Below, piece by piece: positions 31,320 to 42,644 of a DNA stretch of 64,000 bases. The stretch comes from Arion vulgaris (taxonomy: Eukaryota > Mollusca > Gastropoda > Stylommatophora > Arionidae), in assembly GCA_020796225.1 (NCBI GenBank), contig CM036775.1:3256393-3320392 (forward strand), in the 5' to 3' direction. A program made the translations under genes and the position numbers. The first letter of the stretch is position 1. Each line of letters opens with the position of its first letter. Below the pieces are notes generated by a model. That model searched no databases. It worked only from the letters and a program-made list of their open reading frames with translations, and was not told the DNA's origin.

Positions 31320-32527
31320 AAGAAAAGGAAGGGAGGAAGGGAGGAAGAGGGAGGAGAGGGAGGAGAGGAAGGGAGGGAGGGAGGAGAAAGAAAGAGAGGA
31401 AGGAGAGGAAGGCAGAAAGGAAGGAGGGAGGAGGAAGGGCAGAAGGAGGCGGAGGAGGAGGGAAGGCAGAAAGGAAGGCAGAAGGAAGGAAGGAAGGCAG
31501 AAAGGAAGGCAGGAAGGAGGCAGAAGGAAGGCAGAAAGGAGGCAGAAGGAAGGCAGGAAGGAAGGGAGGAAGGAAGGAAGGAAGGAAGGCAGGAAGGAAG
31601 GCAGGAAGGAGGCAGGAAGGAAGGCAGGAAGGAAGGCAGAAAGGAAGGCAGGAAGAAAGGAAGGCAGAAAGGAAGGCAGGAAGGAAGGCAGAAGGAAGGC
31701 AGAAGGAAGGCAGAAGGATAGGAGAAGAAAGGCAGAAAGGAAGCAGAAGGAAGGCAGAAAGGAAGGCAGGAAGGACGGCAGAAAGGAAGGCAGAAAGGAA
31801 GGCAGAAAGGAAGGCAGAAAGGAAGGAAGGCAGAAGGAAGGCAGAAGGCAAGGCAGGAAGGAAGGCAGAAGGAAGGCGGAAGGACGGCAGAAAGGAAGGC
31901 AGGAAGGAAGGCAGAAAGAAAGGCAGAAAGGAAGGCAGAAAGGAAGGCAGGAAGGAAGGCAGGAAGGAAGGCAGAAAGGAAGGCAGGAAGAAAGGAAGAC
32001 AGAAAGGAAGGCAGGAAGGACGGCAGGAAGGCAGAAAGGAAGGCAGAAAGGAAGGCAGGAAGGAAGGCAGGAAGGAAGGCAGAAAGGAAGGCAGGAAGGA
32101 AGGCAGAAAGGAAGGCAGGAAGGACGGCAGAAAGGACGGCAGGAAGGAAGGCAGAAAGGAAGGCAGAAAGGAAGGCAGGAAGGACGGCAGAAAGGAAGGC
32201 AGAAAGGAAGGCAGAAAGGAAGGCAGGAAGGAAGGCAGGAAGGACGGCAGGAAGGAAGGCAGGAAGGAAGGCAGGAAGGACGGCAGGAAGGAAGGCAGGA
32301 AGGAAGGCAGAAAGGAAGGCAGAAAGGAAGGCAGAAAGGAAGGCAGGAAGGAAGGCAGAAAGGAAGGCAGAAAGGAAGGCAGGAAGGAAGGCAGGAAGTG
32401 AGACAGAAAGGAAGGCAGAAAGGAAGGCAGAAAGGAAGGCAGAAAGGAAGGCAGGCAGGAAGGAAATAAGGCAGGAAGGACGGCAGGAAGGGCGGCAGGA
32501 AGGAAGGCAGACAGGAAGGCAGACAAG
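31320..32527. repeat. 1.2-kb (GGAAGGCA)n-type purine tract
   Basis: Units such as AAGGAAGGCAGG and AAGGAAGGCAGA with rare CGG changes. Very strong purine bias on plus, pyrimidine on minus. The long open frames (over 400 aa, L-P-S-F and P-S-C repeats) are artefacts of composition. Confidence 0.97.
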
Positions 32528-32546
32528 ATGGAGAAAAACTACTCAC

Positions 32547-32632
32547 TTTGTTTTTCTCTCTGCCATCTGTCGTTTGATCTGAGCATTGCCTCTACATTCT
32601 AATGCATAGTTTTGTGCTTTGCGTAGCGCTGT
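32547..32632 (-). CDS. MORC2: MORC2 exon 10 (coiled coil)
   Basis: Reads TALRKAQNYALECRGNAQIK and RQMAERKTK, between acceptor TTCTATCAG and donor GTGAGT. Corresponds to [22 protein letters not shown] of vertebrate MORC2. 86 nt, phase 0 in, 2 out. The donor is only about 20 bp from a 1.2-kb polypyrimidine tract on the transcribed strand. Confidence 0.85.
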
Positions 32633-32734
32633 CTGATAGAACAATTACATACAAAAGTGATTGGTAAATGTTCCAAACTGAACAACACTCAATACGTCAC
32701 TACATGTTAAACAGTATTCACTGCTTCCTCTTCT

Positions 32735-33275
32735 TCTTCATCTGCAGTGAAAAGGAACGTTTTTATGCTAAGTTACATCTCAGAGCACACTTCCATAGAA
32801 TGGGTCTTAGGGAACACGGCTGCCTGCACTTGTGAAGCACCAAAACAATCTCCAAAGTTTTAGTTTAGTTTAGTCGTCGGATCACCATCACCGCATGTCG
32901 AATAAATTAGTCCATAAGTGCTCCAATCTCTCCCTCAGTATGTCCCTCAGCGTGTGGCGACTAACGACACCGGTTCTTTGTTGGTTTACAATTCTCCTTT
33001 GTCTGCCAGCATAGCTTTCTTGTCAAGGTACACCACACTTAACTTTGAGTTCTTGCAGTCTGGTTAGAGTTGTAGATTCACCACTATTACGTGAATCATG
33101 TACACGCCCTCTCTCCTTAAGGAATTTATAATATCAGCCTGGTCCATTGCTCGCCCGCTTTGTACAGCTGCCATACCTGCAAGCCTATCCGCACGTTCAT
33201 TCCCCTTACACCTGCATGCCCTGGCACAAAAATAAAAGTGATCTTTGTCAGCTTAGACCTCCCCAGTGACTCCAT
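32735..33275 (-). mobile_element. LINE-F scrap and LINE-G 3' part
   Basis: 32,735-32,860 on plus has HLRAHFHRMGLREHG (LINE-F). 32,866-33,275 on minus is LINE-G: FIFVPGHAGVRG and the tail with CTCCCTCAGTATG. Confidence 0.75.
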
Positions 33276-33279
33276 CCAA

Positions 33280-33525
33280 TCTTCTTCTTCTTCTTTGCGT
33301 TCGTTCTTTTTGACCAATTTTAATCACTCTTTGTGATATGTTTGATCTTTGCCAAGAACATGTATACGTTGCACATTGGTTTGGTAGGCCCTAAACGTAT
33401 AGACTTCTACACGTTTAAGACACGTGCATCCGATTTCAGCCAAATCTCCTTAGTCGCATCTTACGATGTGTGGCAGTTAACAGTGGTTCTATTCTTTACA
33501 CCCCAAATTTGGGCCCTGGTAACCG
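33280..33525 (-). repeat. S2 SINE
   Basis: TTCTTCTTCTTTGCGTTCG tail at left, head CCAAATTTGGGCCC at right. Abuts the LINE-G copy. Confidence 0.82.
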
Positions 33526-33659
33526 CTCAGAATTCCATCCAATGTCTCCTAGCCCATCCTGTTTCAATCTTCCTGAGCATACTCATTGAGTCTCCAAAGC
33601 ACATCCTGCAAGACTTACCCAGCCTGAGAATAGAAATCTGGCCAACATGAACATCATCG

Positions 33660-34510
33660 TCATCAAATAGCTTGTTCTGGCAGAACTTTGCCACCTTAAG
33701 GGATTCGTCTTGAAATCCAGAATTATCTAGTCATGTGTTTTAACATATAATATAAATTTATACATTTTGAAAGAGTATGACTTAGAATAGTAGAAAAAAA
33801 TTAGTAAAAAAAAAAATGTCAGTGTTGCCATGGAAACAATACAAAATGGCCGCCAAAAACAAAATTTCAAATACCTAAGGCTCTGAATCTAATGAATGTA
33901 AATGAATTATGTTTTCACTCTAAGGTGCGAATTGTAATATCTAAAATATTACACATGATTTTTAGGATATATTAAATATTTAATTTTTTATTAATTTTTT
34001 GGTAAAAATTCCCTCAAAATGTGGTCAAAAAAGCTGTTTTTGGAGGGTGTGTTTACACAAAATTCATAAAAAATGTAATATTTAATATATCCTAAAAAAG
34101 ATCAGTAATTTTGTAGATATTACAATTGCGCACCTTAGAGTGAAAACAGAATTCATTTATATACATTAACTTCAGAGCCTTAGGGATTTGAAATTTTAGT
34201 TAGCGGCCATTTTGTATTGTTTCCATGGCAACGCTGCTGATTTTTTTTTTCTAATTTTTTCTACTATTCTAAGTCATAATCTTTCAAAATTGTTATACAA
34301 ATTCTACATTAATACCAAAGCAAAGAAAATAGTTTCCAGACCAGAGTCCCCCCTTAACAGACCGGAATTTCTCTCTCACGTAGGCCAGATGTCCCACCTC
34401 TCCAGCCGTTATGCTGAAATCATCGCTAAACATCCAGAATCTATCTTCTCCGTGGTCCTCCTCCTCTCCTCTTTGTTGGGATGCCTCCTTCCATGATGAT
34501 CTTCTACAGC
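33660..34510 (-). mobile_element. LINE-C fragment split by a MITE
   Basis: 33,660-33,695 and 34,358-34,510 match LINE-C at 41,940 (CAGAAC..TGCCACC then CAG.CCGGAATTTCTCTC). Confidence 0.78.
33696..34357. mobile_element. Palindromic TTAA MITE
   Basis: TTAA at 33,696 and 34,354 flank a 654-bp near-perfect inverted repeat: arms share GCCATGGAAACAATACAAAA and CTCTAAGGTGCG in opposite orientation. The site, inside LINE-C, shows TTAA as the target duplication. Confidence 0.88.
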
Positions 34511-34530
34511 CCTTTGTGTCTCTTTATATA

Positions 34531-34975
34531 TGGCAAAACACGTAATCACAAAGTACTGTAGTATTACAAAAACAATGACAAAATACAGCAAGTTTCGACC
34601 AACAAGGCCTTTATCAAGCAAACGAATAACGAGTGACGAATTTAAAAAAACATATGGAGGACTACAAATACAAACGTTTCTTATGAAAATCTGGGAATAA
34701 AAACGAATAACGAAATAAATGTAACACAAAAACACACATAAAAACTAGAAATAGAAAAGAAGAGAAACAATGAAAAATCTAGTAAATATATAATACGTTT
34801 GTATGTAGTTGTCCATATGTTTTTTTAAATTTGTCACTCCTGTTGTTTGCTTGATAAAGGCCTTGTTGGTCGAAACGTTGCTGTATTTTGTCATTGTTTT
34901 TGTAATTTGTAAAACTACAGTACTTTGTGATTACGTGTTTTGCCAATCAAATAGTTTTACTGCAGTCTCATCTAT
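34531..34975. mobile_element. Element Z fold-back
   Basis: Left arm GGCAAAACACGTAATCACAA and right arm TTGTGATTACGTGTTTTGCC are exact inverses, with GGCCTTTATCAAGCAAAC / GTTTGCTTGATAAAGGCC inside. About 440 bp. Confidence 0.85.
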
Positions 34976-35139
34976 TTTGTGTATATATGTCCAAAAATGA
35001 TCAACACTTCATAACAAATTAAGGGCGACTGGTGAAAACCCCTGTTTATGACAAATACCGGAGTAGTTGCATAGCAGAAATTGAACGCAGAAGTTAACCG
35101 TAATAGAAAAAGCTATGTTACAGTTTACATGCTGATAGT

Positions 35140-35480
35140 TTCTGTGGTGATGTGGTCTAGTTGTTTCCCTTATGTTCTGAAGGTGTCCGCCTGCCCAGCG
35201 TGTTCGTAGCGCATTAGACTATGGGTGACAAGTCTTCTGTGAGTGCGGGTTCAACTCTCGGACTGGCAGAAAAGCCACAGGTTCCCCAGATTTACGGTGT
35301 TCGTGGCACCGAACCAAAGGGTTACGATGTCCATGACGCCGAAGAGCTTTCAGCTCAAGTGCTTCTGGATCGAAAAAAAAATAAAATAAAATAAATGTTC
35401 TGAAAGTCATGTGTTCAAATCCAGACAACTATGTATGGTTCACAACTGCATTTTTCTGAAATCCATCGGATTGTTGCTGG
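35140..35480 (+). repeat. S4-like SINE interrupted by S3
   Basis: 35,140-35,179 (GTGGTCTAGTTGTTTCCC) and 35,394-35,480 (GTGTTCAAATCCAGAC) form a tRNA-like S4-type head with body. S3 sits between at its anticodon-arm position. Confidence 0.7.
35180..35393 (+). repeat. S3 SINE with 10-bp TSD
   Basis: Complete S3 (GCGTGTTCGTAGCGCATTAG, TTCAACTCTCGG, A-rich AAAATAAAATAAAATAA end) flanked by ATGTTCTGAA on both sides. Confidence 0.87.
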
Positions 35481-36284
35481 AACTACTAAATTCGTACTTT
35501 ATGCAATACTCTTGAGAGGGATCTAGGATATGTTAGTGAAATAGGCAAAATGTTAGTGACTGTTTCGGCCAACACTTGCGTAATATACGCCAAATGCTCT
35601 GTGACTCTCATTTCAATGGAACTGACCATTTGGGAGCTTGCGATGCCCAGGTCACAGCCATTCGATCATGTTCCTCTGATGATCGAAGTCGATTTGCTCT
35701 GGAGAATTGTTTTCATAAGTTCATAATACGGTTCCAACTTCACTGCAACGGGTCACCCCATAATTGCTCCTTCCTGTGCCAATGAAAATCACACGAAATG
35801 CTAACAACTGTGAAATGTTTCCTGCGTGAACTAATTCCAGAATGAAACAGCCGCATACCACCACAAAAAGAAACCTGCACCGCATAAAATGCATATGGCC
35901 GCCGCTAATGTAGCAACACAAAACTGTTCATCACTTGAATTGCAATTCTTGTCGAAGGAACATCAATCATGACAAAATCCAGCTTTCTGCACTCGCAATA
36001 TAACTGCATACGGCAGATTGAGCATAACCGCTGTCCACCATTTTCTGAATACACACAACAAACGCACGGTTGACACAGCAAAAGCATTCCATGTAACAGT
36101 CATAGCTCACAGCGTTGCTCAAACACTAACTCAGTAGCTCGGCAAAGAAACCGGAAAATACCCGACCAAACATGGCAAATAGCGCTAGCAAAGTCGTGTT
36201 CAGAATCAAACAGTTCTGACTCTGAATGGCCCTCCCGCATTTCGCCATTGCTGGCCAGATTTTTTTATTTCATTTCGTTATATA
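35481..36284. other. Unassigned 0.8-kb stretch
   Basis: Nearly balanced composition, no long ORF and no match to other repeats here. Might be an old DNA transposon; terminal repeats not found. Confidence 0.4.
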
Positions 36285-36540
36285 AGATGAACCCGTGTGT
36301 GTTGCTGGGGCCTCCAAGAGGAGCAAAGAATAGTAACACTGCGACCTACAAGGTATGTCGTAAGAGGCAACTGAGGTAAGGAATAGGAAGCTACTCTAGT
36401 AAATAAAAACGTCGCAGAAATCGGATGTGCTGGCCTACTTGTAGACACATAACTGGCACAACGTCCAATCGCTCTTAGGCTCAGATCACATACAGATCAC
36501 ACAGAGTGGTTAACAAGTGGTCGATATGGAGCGTTTGAAG
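36285..36540 (+). repeat. S1 SINE
   Basis: GTGTGTGTTGCTGGGGCC head to GGAGCGTTTGAAGAAG tail. Confidence 0.82.
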
Positions 36541-36817
36541 AAGAAAAACCAGGTACACTTGGGTTTTCATTGAGCTCACCACTGCTTAAACTACAGACAC
36601 CTCTCTCTCTCTCTCTCTTTGTTTTCCCATTATGAATGTTCACCACTCAGACACCTACTGATGTTAAATTTGGTATCATTTAGAAATGCAAACCGTTACC
36701 AAAGGATGATTTAGCTAAAGAGAAAAAGAAACACAAAGCCATGGAACAACAAAGATGTCAGATTCTAACTGTATGAGCTAGATTCAAAGAAACACAAGCA
36801 TTACACATGAAATACAC

Positions 36818-36863
36818 CCTCTGTTCCTTGTTTATGGATGAGCCTGTTTTGTTTTCTAAATTT
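36818..36863 (-). CDS. MORC2: MORC2 exon 9 (coiled-coil microexon)
   Basis: Acceptor TTTTCTTCCTCAG, then 46 nt reading (K)NLENKTGSSINKEQR, then donor GTGTAT. It fills the gap equivalent to TLEVRLGGDLTRDSR of vertebrate MORC2, with the same LE and final R. Phase 2 in from exon 8 and 0 out to exon 10 fit exactly. Sequence is weakly conserved, so confidence rests on phase, borders and position. Confidence 0.75.
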
Positions 36864-36914
36864 CTGAGGAAGAAAATCACGAAATAGTATCATTGTTAAA
36901 TAAGTACAGTTTCA

Positions 36915-37345
36915 TTTTCTGTTAGTTAGATGGTTAGTTAGATGGTTAATTAGATGGTTGGCAAGTTAGTTAGATGATTAGTTAGATGGTTTGCTAGATG
37001 GTTGGCAAGTTAGTTAGATGGTTAGTTAGATGGTTGGCAAGTTTGTTAGATGGTTGTTAGATGGTTGTTAGATGGTTGGTTAGATGGTTGGTTAGATGGT
37101 TGGACATTCATTTTTTGGACATGTGATGAGCAGGGGAAGCGTAGAACTCACTGTGACAACTGGTAAAATCAAGGGAAAATGAGGCAGAGGAAGACAGAAA
37201 GAGAAAATTTTGGACAGTCTGACTTCATGGCACTGAAGAGCGTCAACATCTGAGATGATAGCAAACACCAGGCTCAGAGATTTGTGGAGATCCACGATCG
37301 CTACGGCAGCCGCACGGCACCTGGCTATGATGACTTACTTCAAAG
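36915..37345 (+). repeat. TTAGATGGT minisatellite and LINE-D fragment
   Basis: 36,915-37,100 repeats TTAGTTAGATGGTTGGCAAG. 37,090-37,345 is LINE-D (FFGHVMSRGSVELTVTTGK-like, SWISMIATAAARHL-like). Confidence 0.75.
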
Positions 37346-37399
37346 AGCAATGCTAAGCCGATACAGTTGATACAGTGGATACAAAGCAAAAAAGACTGT

Positions 37400-40300
37400 C
37401 CACACAAAAAGTGGACCAGTGGACCTCAGAAATAACAGAGGAAGTGAAAAACACTATAAAATGCACACAAAAGCATGTTCTAGAAATCTCTTCTTATCCT
37501 GACAAATTGTGGCAAAACAGGATTAAAATGCGAACAAAAGCCTGTTTTGGAAATCTATTCATATCCTGATGCTATGCGGCAAAACAGGATTAGAGCCGCA
37601 CAAAACCCGTTCTATAAATCTTTTCTCATACTGAGACTGTGAAACAAAACAGGATTAGAGAAATGCACACAAGAACCTGTTCTAGAAATCTCTTCTTATA
37701 CTGATGATGTGAAGCAAAACAGGATTAGAGCGCACACAAGAACCTGTTCTATAAATCTTTTCTCATACTGACACTGTGAAACAAAACAGGATTAGAGAAA
37801 TGCACACAAGAACCTGTTCTAGAAATCTCTTCTTATACTGATGATGTGAAGCAAAACAGGATTAAAGCGCGCACAATAACCCGTTCTAGAAATCTTTTCT
37901 CATACTGAGACTGTGAAACAAAACAGGATTAGAGAAATGCACACAAGAACCTGTTCTAGAAATCTCTTCTTATACTGATGATGTGAAGCAAAACAGGATT
38001 AGAGAAATGCACACAAGAACCTGTTCTAGAAATCTTTTCTCATACTGACACTGTGAAACAAAACAGGATTAGAGAAATGCACACAAGAACCTGTTCTAGA
38101 AATCTCTTCTCATACTGACACTGTGAAACAAAACAGGATTAGAGAAATGCACACAAGAACCTGTTCTAGAAATCTTTTCTCATACTGACACTGTGAAACA
38201 AAACAGGACTAGAGAAATGCACACAATAACCCGTTCTAGAAATCTTTTCTCATACTGACACTGTGAAACAAAACAGGATTAGAGAAATGCACACAAGAAC
38301 CTGTTCTAGAAATCTCTTCTTATACTGATGATGTGAAGCAAAACAGGATTAGAGAAATGCACACAAGAACCTGTTCTAGAAATCTCTTCTCATACTGACA
38401 CTGTGAAACAAAACAGGATTAGAGAAATGCACACAAGAACCTGTTCTAGAAATCTCTTCTTATACTGATGATGTGAAGCAAAACAGGATTAGAGCGCACA
38501 CAAGAACCTGTTCTAGAAATCTTTTCTCATACTGACACTGTGAAACAAAACAGGATTAGAGAAATGCACACAAGAACCTGTTCTAGAAATCTCTTCTTAT
38601 ACTGATGATGTGAAGCAAAACAGGATTAGAGCGCACACAAGAACCTGTTCTAGAAATCTTTTCTCATACTGACACTGTGAAACAAAACAGGATTAGAGAA
38701 ATGCACACAAGAACCTGTTCTAGAAATCTTTTCTCATACTGAGACTGTGAAACAAAACAGGATTAGAGAAATGCACACAAGAACCTGTTCTAGAAATCTC
38801 TTCTTATACTGATGATGTGAAGCAAAACAGGATTAGAGCGAGCACAATAACCCGTTCTAGAAATCTTTTCTCATACTGAGACTGTGAAACAAAACAGGAT
38901 TAGAGAAATGCACACAAAAACCTGTTCTAGAAATCTCTTCTTATACTGATGATGTGAAGCAACACAGGATTAGAGCGCACACAAGAACCTGTTCTAGAAA
39001 TCTTTTCTCATACTGACACTGTGAAACAAAACAGGATTAGAGAAATGCACACAAGAACCTGTTCTAGAAATCTCTTCTCATACTGACACTGTGAAACAAA
39101 ACAGGATTAGAGAAATGCACACAAGAACCTGTTCTAGAAATCTTTTCTCATACTGACACTGTGAAACAAAACAGGACTAGAGAAATGCACACAATAATCC
39201 GTTCTAGAAATCTTTTCTCATACTGACACTGTGAAACAAAACAGGATTAGAGAAATGCACACAAGAACCTGTTCTAGAAATCTCTTCTTATACTGATGAT
39301 GTGAAGCAAAACAGGATTAGAGAAATGCACACAAGAACCTGTTCTAGAAATCTCTTCTCATACTGACACTGTGAAACAAAACAGGATTAGAGAAATGCAC
39401 ACAAGAACCTGTTCTAGAAATCTCTTCTTATACTGATGATGTGAAGCAAAACAGGATTAGAGCGAGCACAATAACCCGTTCTAGAAATCTTTTCTCATAC
39501 TGAGACTGTGAAACAAAACAGGATTAGAGAAATGCACACAAAAACCTGTTCTAGAAATCTCTTCTTATACTGATGATGTGAAGCAACACAGGATTAGAGC
39601 GCACACAAGAACCTGTTCTAGAAATCTTTTCTCATACTGACACTGTGAAACAAAACAGGATTAGAGAAATGCACACAAGAACCTGTTCTAGAAATCTCTT
39701 CTCATACTGACACTGTGAAACAAAACAGGATTAGAGAAATGCACACAAGAACCTGTTCTAGAAATCTTTTCTCATACTGACACTGTGAAACAAAACAGGA
39801 CTAGAGAAATGCACACAATAATCCGTTCTAGAAATCTTTTCTCATACTGACACTGTGAAACAAAACAGGATTAGAGAAATGCACACAAGAACCTGTTCTA
39901 GAAATCTCTTCTTATACTGATGATGTGAAGCAAAACAGGATTAGAGAAATGCACACAAGAACCTGTTCTAGAAATCTCTTCTCATACTGACACTGTGAAA
40001 CAAAACAGGATTAGAGAAATGCACACAAGAACCTGTTCTAGAAATCTCTTCTTATACTGATGATGTGAAGCAAAACAGGATTAGAGCGCACACAAGAACC
40101 TGTTCTAGAAATCTTTTCTCATACTAACACTGTGAAACAAAACAGGATTAGAGAAATGCACACAAGAACCTGTTCTAGAAATCTTTTCTCATACTGACAC
40201 TGTGAAACAAAACAGGATTAGAGAAATGCACACAAGAACCTGTTCTAGAAATCTTTTCTCATACTGACACTGTGAAACAAAACAGGATTAGAGAAATGCA

Positions 40301-41900
40301 CACAAGAACCTGTTCTAGAAATCTCTTCTTATACTGATGATGTGAAGCAAAACAGGATTAGAGCGCGACAATAACCCGTTCTATAAATCTTTTCTCATAC
40401 TGACACTGTGAAACAAAACAGGATTAGAGAAATGCACACAATAATCCGTTCTAGAAATCTTTTCTCATACTGACACTGTGAAACAAAACAGGATTAGAGA
40501 AATGCACACAATAACCCGTTTAGAAATCTTTCTCATACTGACACTGTGAAACAAAACAGGATTGAAAATGCACACAAGAACCTGTTCTAGAAATCTCTTC
40601 TTATACTGATGATGTGAAGCAAAACAGGATTAGAGCGCACACAAGAACCTGTTCTAGAAATCTCTTCTTATACTGATGATGTGAAGCAAAACAGGATTAG
40701 AGCGCACACAAGAACCTGTTCTAGAAATCTTTTCTCATACTGACACTGTGAAACAAAACAGGATTAGAGAAATGCACACAAGAACCTGTTCTAGAAATCT
40801 TTTCTCATACTGACACTGTGAAACAAAACAGGATTAGAGAAATGCACACAAGAACCTGTTCTATAAATCTTTTCTCATACTGACACTGTGAAACAAAACA
40901 GGATTAGAGAAATGCACACAAGAACCTGTTCTAGAAATCTCTTCTTATACTGATGATGTGAAGCAAAACAGGATTAGAGCGCACACAAGAACCTGTTCTA
41001 GAAATCTTTTCTCATACTGACACTGTGAAACAAAACAGGATTAGAGAAATGCACACAAGAACCTGTTCTAGAAATCTCTTCTTATACTGATGATGTGAAG
41101 CAAAACAGGATTAAGCGCACATAACCGTTCTAGAAATCTTTTCTCATACTGACACTGTGAAACAAAACAGGATTAGAGAAATGCACACAAGAACCTGTTC
41201 TAGAAATCTCTTCTTATACTGATGATGTGAAGCAAAACAGGATTAGAGCGCACACAAGAACCTGTTCTAGAAATCTTTTCTCATACTGACACTGTGAAAC
41301 AAAACAGGATTAGAGAAATGCACACAATAACCCGTTCTAGAAATCTTTTCTCATACTGACACTGTGAAACAAAACAGGATTAGAGAAATGCACACAATAA
41401 CCCGTTCTAGAAATCTTTTCTCATACTGACACTGTGAAACAAAACAGGATTAGAGAAATGCACACAAGAACCTGTTCTAGAAATCTCTTCTTATACTGAT
41501 GATGTGAAGCAAAACAGGATTAGAGCGCACACAAGAACCTGTTCTAGAAATCTTTTCTCATACTGACACTGTGAAACAAAACAGGATTAGAGAAATGCAC
41601 ACAAGAACCTGTTCTAGAAATCTCTTATACTGAAGATGTGAAGCAAAACAGGATTAGAGCGCGCACAAGAACCCATTCTATAAATCTTTCTTATACTGAT
41701 GCTATGCGGCAAAACAGGATTAGAGCACGCACAAGAACCCGGTCTAGTGATCTTTTCTTATCTGACGATGTGAAGCAAAACAGGATTGAGAAAGCATCAC
41801 AGAACCTGTTCTAGAAATCTCTTCTTATACTGATGATGTGAAGCAAAACAGGATTAGAGAAACGCACACAAGAACCTGTTCTAGAAATCTTTTCTTATAC
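37400..41900. repeat. 4.4-kb satellite, 70/67-bp units with 624-bp higher order
   Basis: More than 60 units of two types: 70 bp (GATTAGAGAAATGCACACAA ... TATACTGATGATGTGAAGCA) and 67 bp (GATTAGAGCGCACACAAG ...). Variants AAGCAACACAGG and ATAATCCG recur exactly 624 bp apart (38,961 and 39,585; 39,191 and 39,815), so a block of about nine units was duplicated. Left edge decays into GTGGACCTCAGAAATAACAG, seen once more at 56,320. Confidence 0.95.
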
Positions 41901-41919
41901 TGATGATGTGGGGAAAAAC

Positions 41920-42345
41920 AGAATTCATCATCATCATCAAATAGCTTGCCCTGAGCAGAACACTGCCACCCCAACAGTCCGCCGGAATTTCTCTCTCATA
42001 GGCCAGATGTCCTGCCTCTGCAGCCGTCATGTTCAGACCATCAGTTACATCCTGAATCCATCTTCTCCGTGGTCTTCCTCTTCTTCTCTTTGCCGGTATG
42101 CCTCCTTCCATGATGGTCTTCCCCAGCCCTTCATGTCTTTTTATATGTCCAAAATATCTCAGTTCTATCTTTCTTATTTGTAGCATCAGCCAGTTTTCTT
42201 TGATTTTGAGTTCTTTCTGGATAGATCTATTTGTTCTCTTCTCTGTCCAAGATATACGGAGGACTCTTCTATAACACTTATATTCGAAAGCACATATATG
42301 TTTTTCCACTGCTTTATTAAATTTCAATGCTTCAGGATTAGAGAA
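41920..42345 (-). mobile_element. LINE-C, best copy
   Basis: Minus: EKHICAFEYKCYRRVLRISW, TEKRTNRSIQKELKIKENWL, RKIELRYFGHIKRHEGLGK, TIMEGGIPAKRRRGRPRRRW. C-terminal region of a non-LTR reverse transcriptase; about 130 codons open. Confidence 0.88.
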
Positions 42346-42361
42346 ACAAAATAAAACTTAC

Positions 42362-42605
42362 TTGGCTTTGCTTTCTGCTTCTCTTGCCTTGTTCTCCGCT
42401 GACAATGCTTCATCAATTGCCCGCTTAGCTTCATTCTCAGCACGGGTCTTGAATCGGTTTGAGGAGTACTTGTACATCTTAGATTTATATAAGAGCATGC
42501 CAACGTTTAGTGCGCACTTTCTTGTTCTGTATGTATATACGCATTCGTGGATCCATGTACAATATGGCTGCATATGCACGGAATGACTTCCTCTCTGGCA
42601 TTAAC
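42362..42605 (-). CDS. MORC2: MORC2 exon 8 (S5-like to coiled coil 1), frame broken
   Basis: First part reads [20 protein letters not shown] then [14 protein letters not shown]; second part, in another frame, reads [20 protein letters not shown] and [21 protein letters not shown]. Both match MORC2 closely (FRAYAAVLYIDPRMRIFI; KYTSSRFKTRAE). Between them the expected R-L-x-C-x-LYK is disrupted; two single-base losses in T runs near 42,495-42,510 would restore it and also make the exon length fit its phases (246 nt instead of 244). Donor GTAAGT, acceptor TTTCTCAG. Probably an assembly error. Confidence 0.92.
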
Positions 42606-42644
42606 CTGAGAAAGTGAAACAAAACATGAAGATTGTACATAATC

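Noticed and set aside
31290..32546. ORFs of 418 and 403 aa on minus
   Set aside because: Leu/Pro/Ser/Phe/Cys repeats produced by a simple purine-pyrimidine tract; no start context, homology or splice sites.
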